This document shows, piece by piece, positions 26,472 to 35,638 of a stretch of DNA of 64,000 nucleotides (position 1 is the first letter of the stretch; the number at the start of each line of letters is the position of its first letter). This DNA comes from Corynebacterium kefirresidentii (GTDB lineage: Bacteria > Actinomycetota > Actinomycetes > Mycobacteriales > Mycobacteriaceae). The stretch spans positions 1 to 64,000 of the forward strand of contig NGUZ01000001.1 of assembly GCA_002154655.1 (NCBI GenBank), given 5' to 3'. The notes below the pieces were generated by a model. It was not told where the DNA came from. It saw only the letters and a program-made list of their open reading frames with translations, and ran no database searches. The position numbers and the translations under genes were made by a program.

Positions 26472-27464
26472 TTAGCTTGGGGATGAGCCGCGGGCGGTGC
26501 GGCGGAGGAAAGAAGCGACGTCGGCAAGCTCTTGCTCGCCGCGCTGGATAATGCCTGCGGAGGTAAAAAGCCCGTGGTGGTAGCCCACCAGGTGCTTATA
26601 AGTCACATCCACGCCCGCTCGGGCGAGCTTGAGCGCGTATTCCCCGCCTTCATCCGCCAATGGATCGTTATCTACCGTGATGACCAGTGCTGGTGGCAGG
26701 TTTTCTGGAAGCTCGTGCAGCAGCGGTGATAGATCTTTCGCAGTGCGTTGGGATTCCTCGGTGATAAAAGTATTGATAAACCACCGCATGGTATCGGCCA
26801 CTAGAGGAAAGCCAGCTTCTAGGCGCTGGTAGGAGGCACCGTTTTCGGTACGCCGTTGGGAACAATCCGTAATAGGGTAGAGCAACACTTGGCTGCTTAG
26901 CGGGGCAACGCCTTCCACGCCGCTAAACACATTGGCCATCACGGCCGCCAATTGGCCACCAGCAGAATCGCCCACGACCGCAATCGAATCGACGATAAGC
27001 CCATGTTCTGCTGAAGATTCTGATACCCAGCGGTACGCAGCGCGGCAATCATCGATGGCGGCGGGGTACGGGTGCTCGGGTGCGAGGCGATAATCCACCG
27101 CAATGACAGGGAAACCGGTAAGCACTGCTAATCTGCGCGCCACTGAATCGTGCGTTTCCAGGTTGCCCATCAGCCACCCGCCTCCGTGCATAAAGAGGAC
27201 GGCTGGGGTTGCATCCTGGCGCACTGCAGCTTCTCGCGGTTCATAGACGCGTACTTGGAAATCGTGCACCGGATAGTCAGTGCTCTCCGGCGGGGTGGTT
27301 TCGTGCAGGGGATTGGCGCCGGTGGAGTTGATATAGCTTTCGCGGACTTCCGGGATGGGGAAGTGATGGAAAGATTGTGCTCCAGCATTACGGAAAGGAG
27401 CGAGCGCTTTCCACGCATCCTCGGCCACAGGGCGGCCGGAGTATTCATCGGATTGTGTGTACAT
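26472..27464 (-). CDS. HSL-family alpha/beta hydrolase (esterase/lactonase)
   Basis: Cytoplasmic carboxylesterase of the hormone-sensitive-lipase group. It has the oxyanion motif MHGGGW, nucleophile motif GDSAGG, and the acid and histidine in VDNDPLADEGGEYA and GYHHGLF. I start it at ATG 27464 (MYTQSDEYSGRPVAED), with AGAAAGGA 8 bases upstream; the ATG at 27497 adds a basic stretch without a ribosome site. It lies directly downstream of the Baeyer-Villiger-type monooxygenase gene, and pairs of this kind hydrolyse the ester or lactone that the oxygenase makes. That pairing is inferred from gene order and known pathways. Confidence 0.82.
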   Translation of the reverse strand: MYTQSDEYSGRPVAEDAWKALAPFRNAGAQSFHHFPIPEVRESYINSTGANPLHETTPPESTDYPVHDFQVRVYEPREAAVRQDATPAVLFMHGGGWLMGNLETHDSVARRLAVLTGFPVIAVDYRLAPEHPYPAAIDDCRAAYRWVSESSAEHGLIVDSIAVVGDSAGGQLAAVMANVFSGVEGVAPLSSQVLLYPITDCSQRRTENGASYQRLEAGFPLVADTMRWFINTFITEESQRTAKDLSPLLHELPENLPPALVITVDNDPLADEGGEYALKLARAGVDVTYKHLVGYHHGLFTSAGIIQRGEQELADVASFLRRTARGSSPS

Positions 27465-27521
27465 AAAGCGTTCCTTTCTGGAAACGATTCGGCTCATAAA
27501 AGAGCGATGGCTGGTGGGGAA

Positions 27522-28982
27522 CTAGGCCACGCGGTAGTCATCTACTTGCAGCTCGCGGGTGAGGTCTTGGTACTCGGCCACGTTTCCGGACCAGTTATTG
27601 ATGACCTTGCCGTCTTCGTTCTTGTACCAAGACGAGCAATCTGCGGAGAAGGCAGAATTTTGCAGTTCGGCTTGGATGCGGTCGTTGAACTCGCGCAATA
27701 CCCGTGGTTCTACGTCCAGCACATGGTCGGGGTTATCGCGTAGATAGTCCACCGCCTGGCTGATGTACTTATCCTGCTCTTCTAGCATTGCCACCACGGA
27801 GTGGTGGTTGAGATTGGTATTGGGGCCGTAGAGCATAAAGAAGTTGGGGAAACCATCGACGGACATGCCCAAGTACGCCTCAGGGGAGTTGCCCCAGCGC
27901 TCGCGCAGGTCTAGACCGCCGCGGCCAATAACCTTCAGGTCACCCTGGAATTCTTGGGAGTAGAAGCCGGTGGCATAGATGATGACATCAAACTCGTGCT
28001 CCACGCCGTCGGCAGTGCGGATGCCGTTTTCAGTAATCTCCGCAATGCCCTCGGTGATTAGGGAGACATTCTCCCGGTTGAAGGCGGGGTAGAAGTCATC
28101 CGAACGCAGAATGCGCTTGCAGCCAAAGGCGAAGGTAGGTGTTAGCTTTTCTACCAGTGCGGGATCATTTACTTGGGAGCGCAGGTGTTCCATCGCCTGC
28201 TCGACGCCTTCTGCAGCAGAGTCTGTGCCTTTGCGGGTGCGTTCGAATCCTGCCTCGCGGGTATCGTGAATTTCTTGGCGGATAGCGCGGTAGGAATCTG
28301 GGTTCTCTTGGAATTCCTGCAGTTCTTCCTCACTAAAGATGATCTGGTTGCGCGGCAGAATGTAATTGGCTGAGCGCTGGAATACAGCGAGGTGACCGGC
28401 CACCTTAGCTACCTCGGGCACGAGCTGGACGGCAGAAGCGGCGTTGCCGATGGTCGCTACCTTTTTATTGCTCAAATCAGTGGAATGATCCCATTCAGCG
28501 GAATGGAACTGTACTCCCTTGAAGCGCTCTCGACCTGGGAAATTAGGAATCTTTGGCTTGGAAAGCTGGCCCCAAGCTCCCACAAAGACACGCCCGTAGA
28601 AGGTTTCACCGGTAGCGGTTTCCACCTCCCACGCCTTCGTATTCTCCAGCCACTCGGAGCGGGTGATGCGGTGGTTGAACTTGATGTGCTCGTAGAGGTT
28701 GAACTCTTTTGCCATGGCCTTGAGGTAGTCCAACATTTCGTCTTGGCCGGCAAACATGCGCGAGACACCGAGGTTGAGGAAGTAGGAGTAGCAGTAGATA
28801 AGTGCCTGGGTATCGCAGGCAGCACCCGGATAGGTATTATCGCGCCATACTCCGCCTACTTCATCGGCAGCTTCCAGGATGAGGTAGTTTTCGGTTCCAT
28901 CCTTGGTCAGCTGGGCTCCCATGCCAAGGCCGCCGTAGCCGGTGCCGAGGATGATGCAATCGTAGATGTGGTGGTTAGACAT
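27522..28982 (-). CDS. Baeyer-Villiger-type flavin monooxygenase
   Basis: FAD- and NADPH-dependent oxygenase that turns ketones into esters or lactones. The FAD Rossmann motif GTGYGG is at the N-terminus. The Baeyer-Villiger fingerprint F-x-G-x3-H-x3-W appears as FKGVQFHSAEWD, and a second dinucleotide motif is ATIGNAASAVQ, where the usual G-x-G/S has become G-N-A. The later segment VDVIIYATGFYSQ is the ATG motif of the class. At 486 residues it is of normal length. AAGGAG stands ahead of the ATG. It lies between the aminotransferase and esterase genes. Confidence 0.85.
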   Translation of the reverse strand: MSNHHIYDCIILGTGYGGLGMGAQLTKDGTENYLILEAADEVGGVWRDNTYPGAACDTQALIYCYSYFLNLGVSRMFAGQDEMLDYLKAMAKEFNLYEHIKFNHRITRSEWLENTKAWEVETATGETFYGRVFVGAWGQLSKPKIPNFPGRERFKGVQFHSAEWDHSTDLSNKKVATIGNAASAVQLVPEVAKVAGHLAVFQRSANYILPRNQIIFSEEELQEFQENPDSYRAIRQEIHDTREAGFERTRKGTDSAAEGVEQAMEHLRSQVNDPALVEKLTPTFAFGCKRILRSDDFYPAFNRENVSLITEGIAEITENGIRTADGVEHEFDVIIYATGFYSQEFQGDLKVIGRGGLDLRERWGNSPEAYLGMSVDGFPNFFMLYGPNTNLNHHSVVAMLEEQDKYISQAVDYLRDNPDHVLDVEPRVLREFNDRIQAELQNSAFSADCSSWYKNEDGKVINNWSGNVAEYQDLTRELQVDDYRVA

Positions 28983-29038
28983 GAGGGGGAACTCCTTCTC
29001 TTTTGTGGAAAACGGCTGCTTAAGCCGATAGGTAGGGA

Positions 29039-30382
29039 TTAAAGGTGGGCGGGGGATTGGTTCTTTTGGATCTCCGCGGACAGGACTTGCAGGCCATCGC
29101 GTAGCGTTTCTTCGTTGATGACCAGTGGCGGTAGCAAGCGGATGACATTGCCATCGAGCCCACAGGTGAGGATGAGGACCCCTTGGGCCTTGCAGGCGGC
29201 GGCTACCTGGGCGGTAAGCTCAGCATCCGGACGCCCCTTTTCGTCTGCGAATTCAATGGCAATCATTGCTCCACGTCCGCGAACCTCCGCCACGTTGGGC
29301 AGCTCCAGCAGTGGTTCTAGCTCCTCGCGGATGATGGCCTCAATCTCAAGCGCGCGGGCACCGAGGTTCTTTTCTTCCATCTCTTCGATAGCAGCAAGGG
29401 AGGCCGCGCAAGCCACCGGATTGCCGGCATAGGTGCCGCCCAAAGAACCTGGGCCGGGTGAGTCCATGATCTCTGCTCGTCCGGTTACAGCCGAAAGCGG
29501 CATGCCGCCGCCAACACCCTTGGCGGTTGTAATCAGATCCGGTATAACCCCTTCTTTATCGCAGGCAAACCAGGAACCGGTGCGGCACATTCCAGCTTGA
29601 ATTTCATCGGCAACAAAGACGACGCCGTTCTCCTTGCACCACTTCTGTAGCCTGGGAAGAAATCCTTCCGCAGGTTCGACAAAGCCACCTTCGCCTTGAA
29701 TGGGCTCGATGAATACTGCGGCGAGTTCTTCGGTGCCTACTGTTTGCTCGATTACGCGTATGGTGCGTTCGATTGCTTGTCGGCCATCTAGGCCATCGCG
29801 CAGCGGGTACGAGCCGGGCACACGGTAAATATCTGCAGCGAGAGTGCCGAATCCTGCCTTATAGGGTTTATTCTTCGCGGTCATGGTCATCGTCAGATTG
29901 GTGCGGCCGTGGAAGGCGGAATCAAAGACGACCACGCGGTTTTTACCGGTGTAGTTGCGGGCAATCTTTACCGCGTTTTCTATCGCTTCGGCACCCGTGG
30001 AAAAGAGTGCACTCTTTTTCTTATGCTCTCCAGGGGTGAGCTCATTGAGCTTGCAGGCGACGGCAACAAACCCTTCATAGGGCGCATTTAAAAAGCACGT
30101 ATGAAGAAGGTGCGATGCTGCCTCGGAGACAGCGGTGGTTACTCGTTCATTGGAGGCGCCTACCGTGGTCACGGCGATACCGGAGGCGAAATCTACAAAG
30201 CTATTTCCGTCGACATCGACTAAAACGCCGCCATCGCCATCGACGATATAAGCCGGCAGGCCCGGCACTAGTCCGCGGGCGAGTTCAGCCTCTCGCTGCT
30301 GCTCCAATTCTTGGCTACGCGGCCCGGGGATAGCGGTGCGCACGTTCCGCTGCTGCGGAAGCCGGTGGTTGAAATCTTGCAT
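29039..30382 (-). CDS. gabT: Class III aminotransferase (4-aminobutyrate aminotransferase-like)
   Basis: PLP-dependent transfer of a terminal or secondary amino group to a keto acid. It contains the class III patterns FSTGAEAIENAVKIAR, VFDSAFHGRTNLTM, FIEPIQGEGGF, FVADEIQAGMCRTG and the PLP-lysine segment LITTAKGVGGGMPLSA. At 447 residues it has GabT size and nearest likeness. AAGGAG is 4 bases before the start. It is the first gene of the operon, so it probably performs the first step. With an oxygenase and esterase downstream, an omega-amine substrate giving a ketone is as likely as 4-aminobutyrate; no succinate-semialdehyde dehydrogenase is present here. Confidence 0.82.
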   Translation of the reverse strand: MQDFNHRLPQQRNVRTAIPGPRSQELEQQREAELARGLVPGLPAYIVDGDGGVLVDVDGNSFVDFASGIAVTTVGASNERVTTAVSEAASHLLHTCFLNAPYEGFVAVACKLNELTPGEHKKKSALFSTGAEAIENAVKIARNYTGKNRVVVFDSAFHGRTNLTMTMTAKNKPYKAGFGTLAADIYRVPGSYPLRDGLDGRQAIERTIRVIEQTVGTEELAAVFIEPIQGEGGFVEPAEGFLPRLQKWCKENGVVFVADEIQAGMCRTGSWFACDKEGVIPDLITTAKGVGGGMPLSAVTGRAEIMDSPGPGSLGGTYAGNPVACAASLAAIEEMEEKNLGARALEIEAIIREELEPLLELPNVAEVRGRGAMIAIEFADEKGRPDAELTAQVAAACKAQGVLILTCGLDGNVIRLLPPLVINEETLRDGLQVLSAEIQKNQSPAHL

Positions 30383-30511
30383 GTCACTCCTTCGGCACTT
30401 ATTGAGAATGTGATGTGAAGCATTGTGTACCGAAGGGTGTAATATGCGATATAGACAGTGTGGTGAATTGAGGAGAAAAACTTAGACAGTATGGATGTGG
30501 AGGGGCGGGCT

Positions 30512-32086
30512 ATGGTTTCACTCAACGTAGTAGGCACCGATGCAGATGTGCATGGTGCGGCTGATCTCACTAGGCCAGACATTGATCTGTCCTTGTCGTG
30601 GCTATTGGCCCAAAAGGGGCTAAACCTAGAAAAAGTTCACGATTCTGGGCGGAAGTTCTCTGCTATTCACCCTTGTGAGCTCGTTGACCCGCGCGAATTC
30701 ATCGGCGCAGGTTCCGTGGTCTTACTTACGGGTATTGCCTTCGCGCACACGCCACAAGAGCTTCCTCTTTATGCACGCAAGCTTGCCGAAGCCGGTGTAG
30801 CCGGCATTGGCTTCGGACTAGGCATTGCTTTTGATGAGGTTCCTTCAGCCATGATCGACGCGGCCAAGGAAGCAGAGATATCCTTATTCATTGTCCCGCT
30901 GGAGACCCCCTTTATCTCTTTGCAGGCAGCGCTACACCGTGAAGTGATACGTCAGCGCGACCTAGCCCATGCGGAGCTTTTAGAACGGCAACAGTTACTC
31001 AATGAGGCCGCTGCCCAGGGATTGCCAGACCTAATCTCGCGCACGGCGCAAGCTCTGCAGGCCCATATGTGCCTCGTCGATCTGGATGGGCGAATCGCTG
31101 CCCAAGCTGGGATACCAGGGGCTGAGGAGTTGGATTTTCGCCCCATTGTGGAAGAAACAAGTAAAAGAAAATTTGGCATCGCCGCCCAGTATGGCTCGTT
31201 CAATGTCATTGCCCAGCGGCTGCAGCCCCAAGGAGGCCGCATCTATGGCTTGATTGCGGCTGCTCCACATCTTTTCAGCTCGCATGATCGCACCGCGCTC
31301 AAACATGCTGCTGGCTTGGCAGAGCTCATCATCACCCGCCCGCGGGAATTGCGCACGATGCAGCAGGAGCTCAATTCCCTTGCTATTGCTATCCAAATTG
31401 GGCTTTCGAAAGACCAAGACTCAATGCAGCGGATCTTTCACCACGTAGGCGATGCGGATGGACGGGTGCGGCCAGTACTGGTGAAATCAAAATCGCCCCA
31501 GGGGCACCACCGGTTTATGCGCAATCTAGATCAGCGACTCGCCAGCTACGGGCGCATGCTTTTTGCACTGCCTATAGACGCCGCCACATCCTTCCTCATC
31601 TTCCGGGGTACCCGCAGTGTGAAAAATATCCGAGAACTATTTCTAGGAATGCGCACCACCCAGCGCATCGCCGTGGGAGTTCCACTCTTGTGGTCTGATC
31701 TGAACGAAACTGTGGTGGAAGAACTACAACGCGTAGTCTTTGGGCTTCAGGCGGGAACGCTGGTCGGCCCCGAAGCCAAATCTCTGAATTGGCTTGGCGA
31801 TGTTCAAGTACGCAGTGCTATTGACTACCGCGTAAAAGAGACATGGGGAAGGTTGCAGGAAATTGATGCCGGCAACCATACCGATTTCGCCTGTACTTTA
31901 GAGGCTTTCCTGCGCAATGGCGGCAATATTTCTCATACTGCCGAAGAACTGGAAACCCACCGCCATACTGTGCGGCGCCGTATGGAAGAAATCGCAGAGA
32001 TCCTCGAGCTAGACCTCAAAAATCCGCTGGTAGCTGCCGAACTCTTGGTTCTAGGAAACGCCTCTGCAGCCTCTAGAAGCGACTAG
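30512..32086 (+). CDS. PucR-family transcriptional regulator
   Basis: Cytoplasmic regulator, probably an activator, of the divergent catabolic operon. Residues 25-150 form a PucR ligand domain (LLTGIAFAHTPQELPLYARK). The C-terminus has the PucR-type HTH (LEAFLRNGGNISHTAEELET and HRHTVRRRMEEIAEILELD). I favour ATG 30512 because GGAGGGG precedes it by about 7 bases; an upstream ATG at 30491 has no close ribosome site. The spacer of 129 bases between this start and gabT must hold both promoters. PucR-family members usually sense a pathway metabolite. Confidence 0.83.
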   Translation: MVSLNVVGTDADVHGAADLTRPDIDLSLSWLLAQKGLNLEKVHDSGRKFSAIHPCELVDPREFIGAGSVVLLTGIAFAHTPQELPLYARKLAEAGVAGIGFGLGIAFDEVPSAMIDAAKEAEISLFIVPLETPFISLQAALHREVIRQRDLAHAELLERQQLLNEAAAQGLPDLISRTAQALQAHMCLVDLDGRIAAQAGIPGAEELDFRPIVEETSKRKFGIAAQYGSFNVIAQRLQPQGGRIYGLIAAAPHLFSSHDRTALKHAAGLAELIITRPRELRTMQQELNSLAIAIQIGLSKDQDSMQRIFHHVGDADGRVRPVLVKSKSPQGHHRFMRNLDQRLASYGRMLFALPIDAATSFLIFRGTRSVKNIRELFLGMRTTQRIAVGVPLLWSDLNETVVEELQRVVFGLQAGTLVGPEAKSLNWLGDVQVRSAIDYRVKETWGRLQEIDAGNHTDFACTLEAFLRNGGNISHTAEELETHRHTVRRRMEEIAEILELDLKNPLVAAELLVLGNASAASRSD

Positions 32087-32105
32087 GCCTGCTGGTTTAA
32101 ATAGA

Positions 32106-32199
32106 TAAATTAGTTCTGTGCAACACCAACGTTGACTTCGATGTTGCCGCGGGTGGTCTTGGAGTAAGGGCGCATCTGGTGGGCGGCGTCGGCAAGCTC
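32106..32199 (-). pseudogene. Truncated duplicate of the ohr 3' end
   Basis: The 94 bases are almost identical (three mismatches) to the 3' end of the intact ohr at 35635-35728, including the stop codon and the coding segment for DAAHQ. The similarity ends abruptly after GGCAAGCTC, where IS-end sequence begins. It marks the left edge of the inserted 3.4-kb segment with the helicase-nuclease gene. Confidence 0.85.
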
Positions 32200-32284
32200 G
32201 GGCCTGACCCCCTGTTTCGTGGACACTTGATGCTCGGCCTGGAGGGTTGGATATCGGGTGCCTACCAAACAGGGGGCCAGGCCC
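32200..32284. repeat. 85-bp imperfect palindrome made from IS3-type ends
   Basis: The left arm (GGGCCTGACCCCCTGTTTCG) and the reverse complement of the right arm (GGGCCTGGCCCCCTGTTTGG) match over about 28 bases with few differences. The block CCTGTTTGGTAG is shared with the IS3 remnant at 17.4 kb, and CTGAAGTGCCCCAGGTTTTG (minus strand) follows at 32313-32332. It could be two fused IS ends or a non-autonomous miniature element. As a T-run (ATTTTTTGG) follows the right arm, it would also serve as the terminator of the PucR gene. Confidence 0.65.
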
Positions 32285-32404
32285 ATTTTTTGGCATATTC
32301 CTCCACCTACTCAAACGAAACAAAACCTGGGGCACTTCAGTTTCAACCTTGAGCCGTTTCATAGCTTCATAAATCGGAGGTGGAGAAGGTGAAACTCGCC
32401 TACC

Positions 32405-34909
32405 ATGAAAAGTATGGGTATTTTCGCAGGATTAAATGATGGAGACGACCGCGAGGTTGAACTCGACCCCGCAAAAATTTTCCGCAAATTCGCAAAGGCA
32501 AATGACTCTATCTACCGGATGCCGTGGGACATTCAAACCGAAGTTTGGGATAAGTGGTTTGGACGGCGTTTTGATCGAGACTCAGTAATCAAGATGAATA
32601 CTGGCAGTGGTAAGACAGTAGTAGGGTTGATGCTCCTGCAGTCTTGCTTAAACGAACTAAAAAAGCCCTGCGCCTATTTTACGCCGAATAAGCAGCTTCA
32701 ACAGCAGGTTCTGGCTACTGCGAGTGACCTAGGTGTGCAAGTTGCGACAAATCTGGACGACCCTAACTTTCTTCGGGGGAAGTCAATATTAGTTGCTCCG
32801 ATACATAAACTGTTTAACGGCCAAAGTCGGTTTGGTATTCGGTCAAGATCGCAGCATTTTCAACAGTGCGGGGCCATTTTAGTAGATGATGTGCATGCCA
32901 GCATGGATACCATCAGAGATTGCTATTCAATCAAAATAGAGTCCGGCGAAAAGTGCTACGCCAAGTTATTGCAGCTGTTTGAAAGCGCGATTAAGGGTCA
33001 GTCTATTCACTCGTATTCTGCGATCAGCTCTGGAGAGGAAAGCGACACTGTTCAGGTACCTTACTGGGACTGGCAGCAACTCATTGAGCGAGTTGAAACT
33101 GTACTTGACAGTACCCTTCCAGTAGACACTCGTAAGTTTGAGTTCTCTATGGTTCGACAACACCTTTCGCTCTGTGAGGCTTTCGTAAACAGAGACGAAT
33201 TTGAGATCCGTCTTCCGTACCCAGACTTGGACCTGTTTCCATCTTACGTGGACGCGGATCGTAGGATTTTCATGACGGCAACTCTCACAGATGACTCTTC
33301 GCTTTGTACCTTACTGGGGGTGGATCGAAAAGCGGTTGAGTTCCCAATTGCTCCTAAAGAGGCGGGGGACATCGGTGATAGGATAATTTTGGCTCCGAGC
33401 CGCCTGAGTAAGGTCCGTAAAGAGCAGGTTCAAAGCAAGTTAAAGGAGTGGTCAGCTAACTATAATGTCGTGGTGTTAGTTCCATCCTTTAATTCTGTCG
33501 AGGGCTGGAGGGGGATAGCAGACAAAGTCGCCGAAGCGGGAGAAGTGTCTGAAGTAGTTGCGCGTTTGCGTCAGGGGCATGTCGGGTTGGTTGTCTTGGT
33601 CAACCGATACGATGGGGTGGATCTGCCAGACGATGCTTGCAGAATTTTGGTTATTGACGGGTTACCCCAATATAGACGCCCTCATTCAATCGTCGAGCAA
33701 GCTGTCTTAAACGACAGCGATGCTCTGAGTCGCTTGCAAATGCAGCGCGTTGAGCAGGGTATGGGACGAGGGGTTCGGTCGAGTGATGACTTCTGCGCAG
33801 TCCTGCTGCTTGGGCCTCACTTAATTTATAATGCATATAAAACTGGGGCAAAGGAGAACTTCTCACCGGCAACACGGGCTCAGTTTGAACTATCTGAAAA
33901 ATTCTCCGAATCCATTACTAAGGAACACTTTAAACAGTTTGTTCAAGCCGTTGAGTCCTTCTTGGATCGTGACCCGGAATGGGTAGAGGTAAGCCATGCC
34001 GCTTTAGCAAAAGTGGAGTATCCAGAGCGGTACGAAATTAATGATTGGGCAATCGCGGAGCGACTAGCCTTTGATGACGCTACTAGTCAGCAAGGCGAAG
34101 AGGCGGCGACCCGATTAAAGGATGCGGTGAAGGAGTTGCCTCGTAGAGAAAGAGGATTTTATGAACAGCGAGCTGCTGCTTACATGAATACTCAATCTCA
34201 AAAGAGGGCAATAGGAATTCAGCGTTCTGCAAGAGTAAAAAATAAATTTCTTTTGAGACGCGGTGATTTATCCAAGGCAAAGAGATCTATGATTTCGGGT
34301 GCACAAAGTAAGCGAGCGTTGGATTTCTTGGCAGGAAAAAAGTTTGAAACTAGAGATGATTTTAAACTTTGGGCTAAATCGGTATTGTGCGATTTAGTTC
34401 CCGACCCTGCTCACGGCAGTTCGGCTAGCTTTGAGGCAGCCGTTGAAACTGTGGGTTGTCTTCTAGGGTTTGAATCCACACGACCCGAGAATGAAAGCAA
34501 TGTAGGTCCCGACAATTTGTGGCGCTCCAATGAGGGACCCGCTTTGCTGCTTGAGGCAAAAAGCGAATCTGAGGCGAAAAGCATTTCCCGCAGAGACTTA
34601 AGTCAGTGTGCTCATTCGGTAGACTGGTTTGCCAGTACATTTGGTCAAGAAGACTATCTTGGGGTGCTGGTGCACGGTTCAAACTGCGCTGAAAGCAACG
34701 CGGTTCCACGGAAAAACTTGCAAGTGTTCACGTTTAAGAAACTGGAGCAATTTCGGAAAAACGTCAGCAAATATGTAGAGGAAATCGCAAACGGTTGGGG
34801 CAGTATTGATGAGGATGAGATTGAAAGCCTCATCCAACTCTATAAATTGGGTGCCAAGAAATTTAGGCAGAATTGGCTCCAAGATGTTAAAGGACGATAC
34901 TTAAAGTAA
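32405..34909 (+). CDS. Superfamily 2 helicase fused to a PD-(D/E)XK-like nuclease; candidate defence protein
   Basis: An 834-residue protein. Helicase motifs in order: a Q-like region (PWDIQTEVWDKW), Walker A MNTGSGKT (64-71), DEAH-type box DDVH (161-164), motif III MTATL (290-294) and motif VI QGMGRGVRS (451-459). From residue 480 to 680 it is helical and charged. The C-terminal part has GPDNLW...LLLEAKSE with D703, E717 and K719, and a following glutamine (LSQCAHSVDWF), the arrangement of PD-(D/E)XK nucleases. The gene is AT-rich, has no operon partner, and lies between a truncated ohr copy and a CPBP remnant. I know of no exact named system with this layout; single-protein anti-phage defence is an inference. 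Confidence 0.72.
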   Translation: MKSMGIFAGLNDGDDREVELDPAKIFRKFAKANDSIYRMPWDIQTEVWDKWFGRRFDRDSVIKMNTGSGKTVVGLMLLQSCLNELKKPCAYFTPNKQLQQQVLATASDLGVQVATNLDDPNFLRGKSILVAPIHKLFNGQSRFGIRSRSQHFQQCGAILVDDVHASMDTIRDCYSIKIESGEKCYAKLLQLFESAIKGQSIHSYSAISSGEESDTVQVPYWDWQQLIERVETVLDSTLPVDTRKFEFSMVRQHLSLCEAFVNRDEFEIRLPYPDLDLFPSYVDADRRIFMTATLTDDSSLCTLLGVDRKAVEFPIAPKEAGDIGDRIILAPSRLSKVRKEQVQSKLKEWSANYNVVVLVPSFNSVEGWRGIADKVAEAGEVSEVVARLRQGHVGLVVLVNRYDGVDLPDDACRILVIDGLPQYRRPHSIVEQAVLNDSDALSRLQMQRVEQGMGRGVRSSDDFCAVLLLGPHLIYNAYKTGAKENFSPATRAQFELSEKFSESITKEHFKQFVQAVESFLDRDPEWVEVSHAALAKVEYPERYEINDWAIAERLAFDDATSQQGEEAATRLKDAVKELPRRERGFYEQRAAAYMNTQSQKRAIGIQRSARVKNKFLLRRGDLSKAKRSMISGAQSKRALDFLAGKKFETRDDFKLWAKSVLCDLVPDPAHGSSASFEAAVETVGCLLGFESTRPENESNVGPDNLWRSNEGPALLLEAKSESEAKSISRRDLSQCAHSVDWFASTFGQEDYLGVLVHGSNCAESNAVPRKNLQVFTFKKLEQFRKNVSKYVEEIANGWGSIDEDEIESLIQLYKLGAKKFRQNWLQDVKGRYLK

Positions 34910-35029
34910 TGGAAACGGAAGGTAGCCGTGATGTCAATTTCTGCTTCAAGAGAATCGATCGTAGTAATGTTTTGAATCGAATCTAAGCAGCTCAATGTAA
35001 AGATGAAGATTTAGCACTCCGCTCCCTCA

Positions 35030-35470
35030 TAAAACCTGCTAACAATGGTGCCATTTCGGTGCTCCGCATTAGGTGCAGTGTAGTGGCATTGTTGATGCCG
35101 TTGGTGCGGTCGGCATCCATGGCTGCGCTGACGCCAATGAAGACGGAAGTATCCAGTAGGAACAATGCCCACCGTGGAGGTGATGGTGATGAAGGGAGGC
35201 GGTTTGAGCGATTGGTGCGGGGTGAGGAGCGTCGGAAACCTGAAGCTGGGCAACGACGCGGAAGAAGAGTTCCTCACTTAAGGCATAGAAAATGGGTTTG
35301 GCTAGGGAGATTGGCCTTCCGCCGCGTCCCATTTATCTTGCAGGTCGCTAATGGTCAGGTTGGAGACCAGATATGGCTCACGATGAGTGCGCCTAGGGAG
35401 AATAGACTAAGGGCGCGGCGCCGATCGCGGCAGCAAAATAGCACCTATAGGGTGATAGGTATTTGCCATG
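35030..35470 (-). pseudogene. Decayed CPBP-type membrane protease-like gene, copy 2
   Basis: Minus-strand fragments match the remnant at 15.6-16.1 kb: LFSLGALIVSHIW, then a frame change, then LSEELFFRVVAQLQVSDAPH and finally TAPNAEHRNGTIV. The last piece equals TAPSVEHRNGVLA in copy 1. The E-E-L-F-F-R segment is the CPBP signature. Several frameshifts and stops make it non-functional. Possible original start is the ATG near 35470. It and copy 1 mark both accessory regions with the same lost gene. Confidence 0.45.
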
Positions 35471-35578
35471 ACAGGGCCTTCTAATTGATAAAAACCGGCG
35501 ATTTTAAAAAATAAGGTTTTGGCCGTGTTGCGGTGCCGAGGGGCCCCGGGGCGCCGACAAAAGAGGCCATACAAAGCA

Positions 35579-35619
35579 TAAAAAGACCCACGCGGCGCGC
35601 ATGGTAGCGCGGCGTGGGT
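35579..35619 (-). terminator. Terminator downstream of ohr
   Basis: On the minus strand ACCCACGCCGCGC, a loop, GCGCCGCGTGGGT and then CTTTTTATG form a strong GC-rich hairpin with a T-run, beginning about 20 bases after the ohr stop codon. Confidence 0.8.
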
Positions 35620-35638
35620 TGGGAGGGAGGACTAGAAA

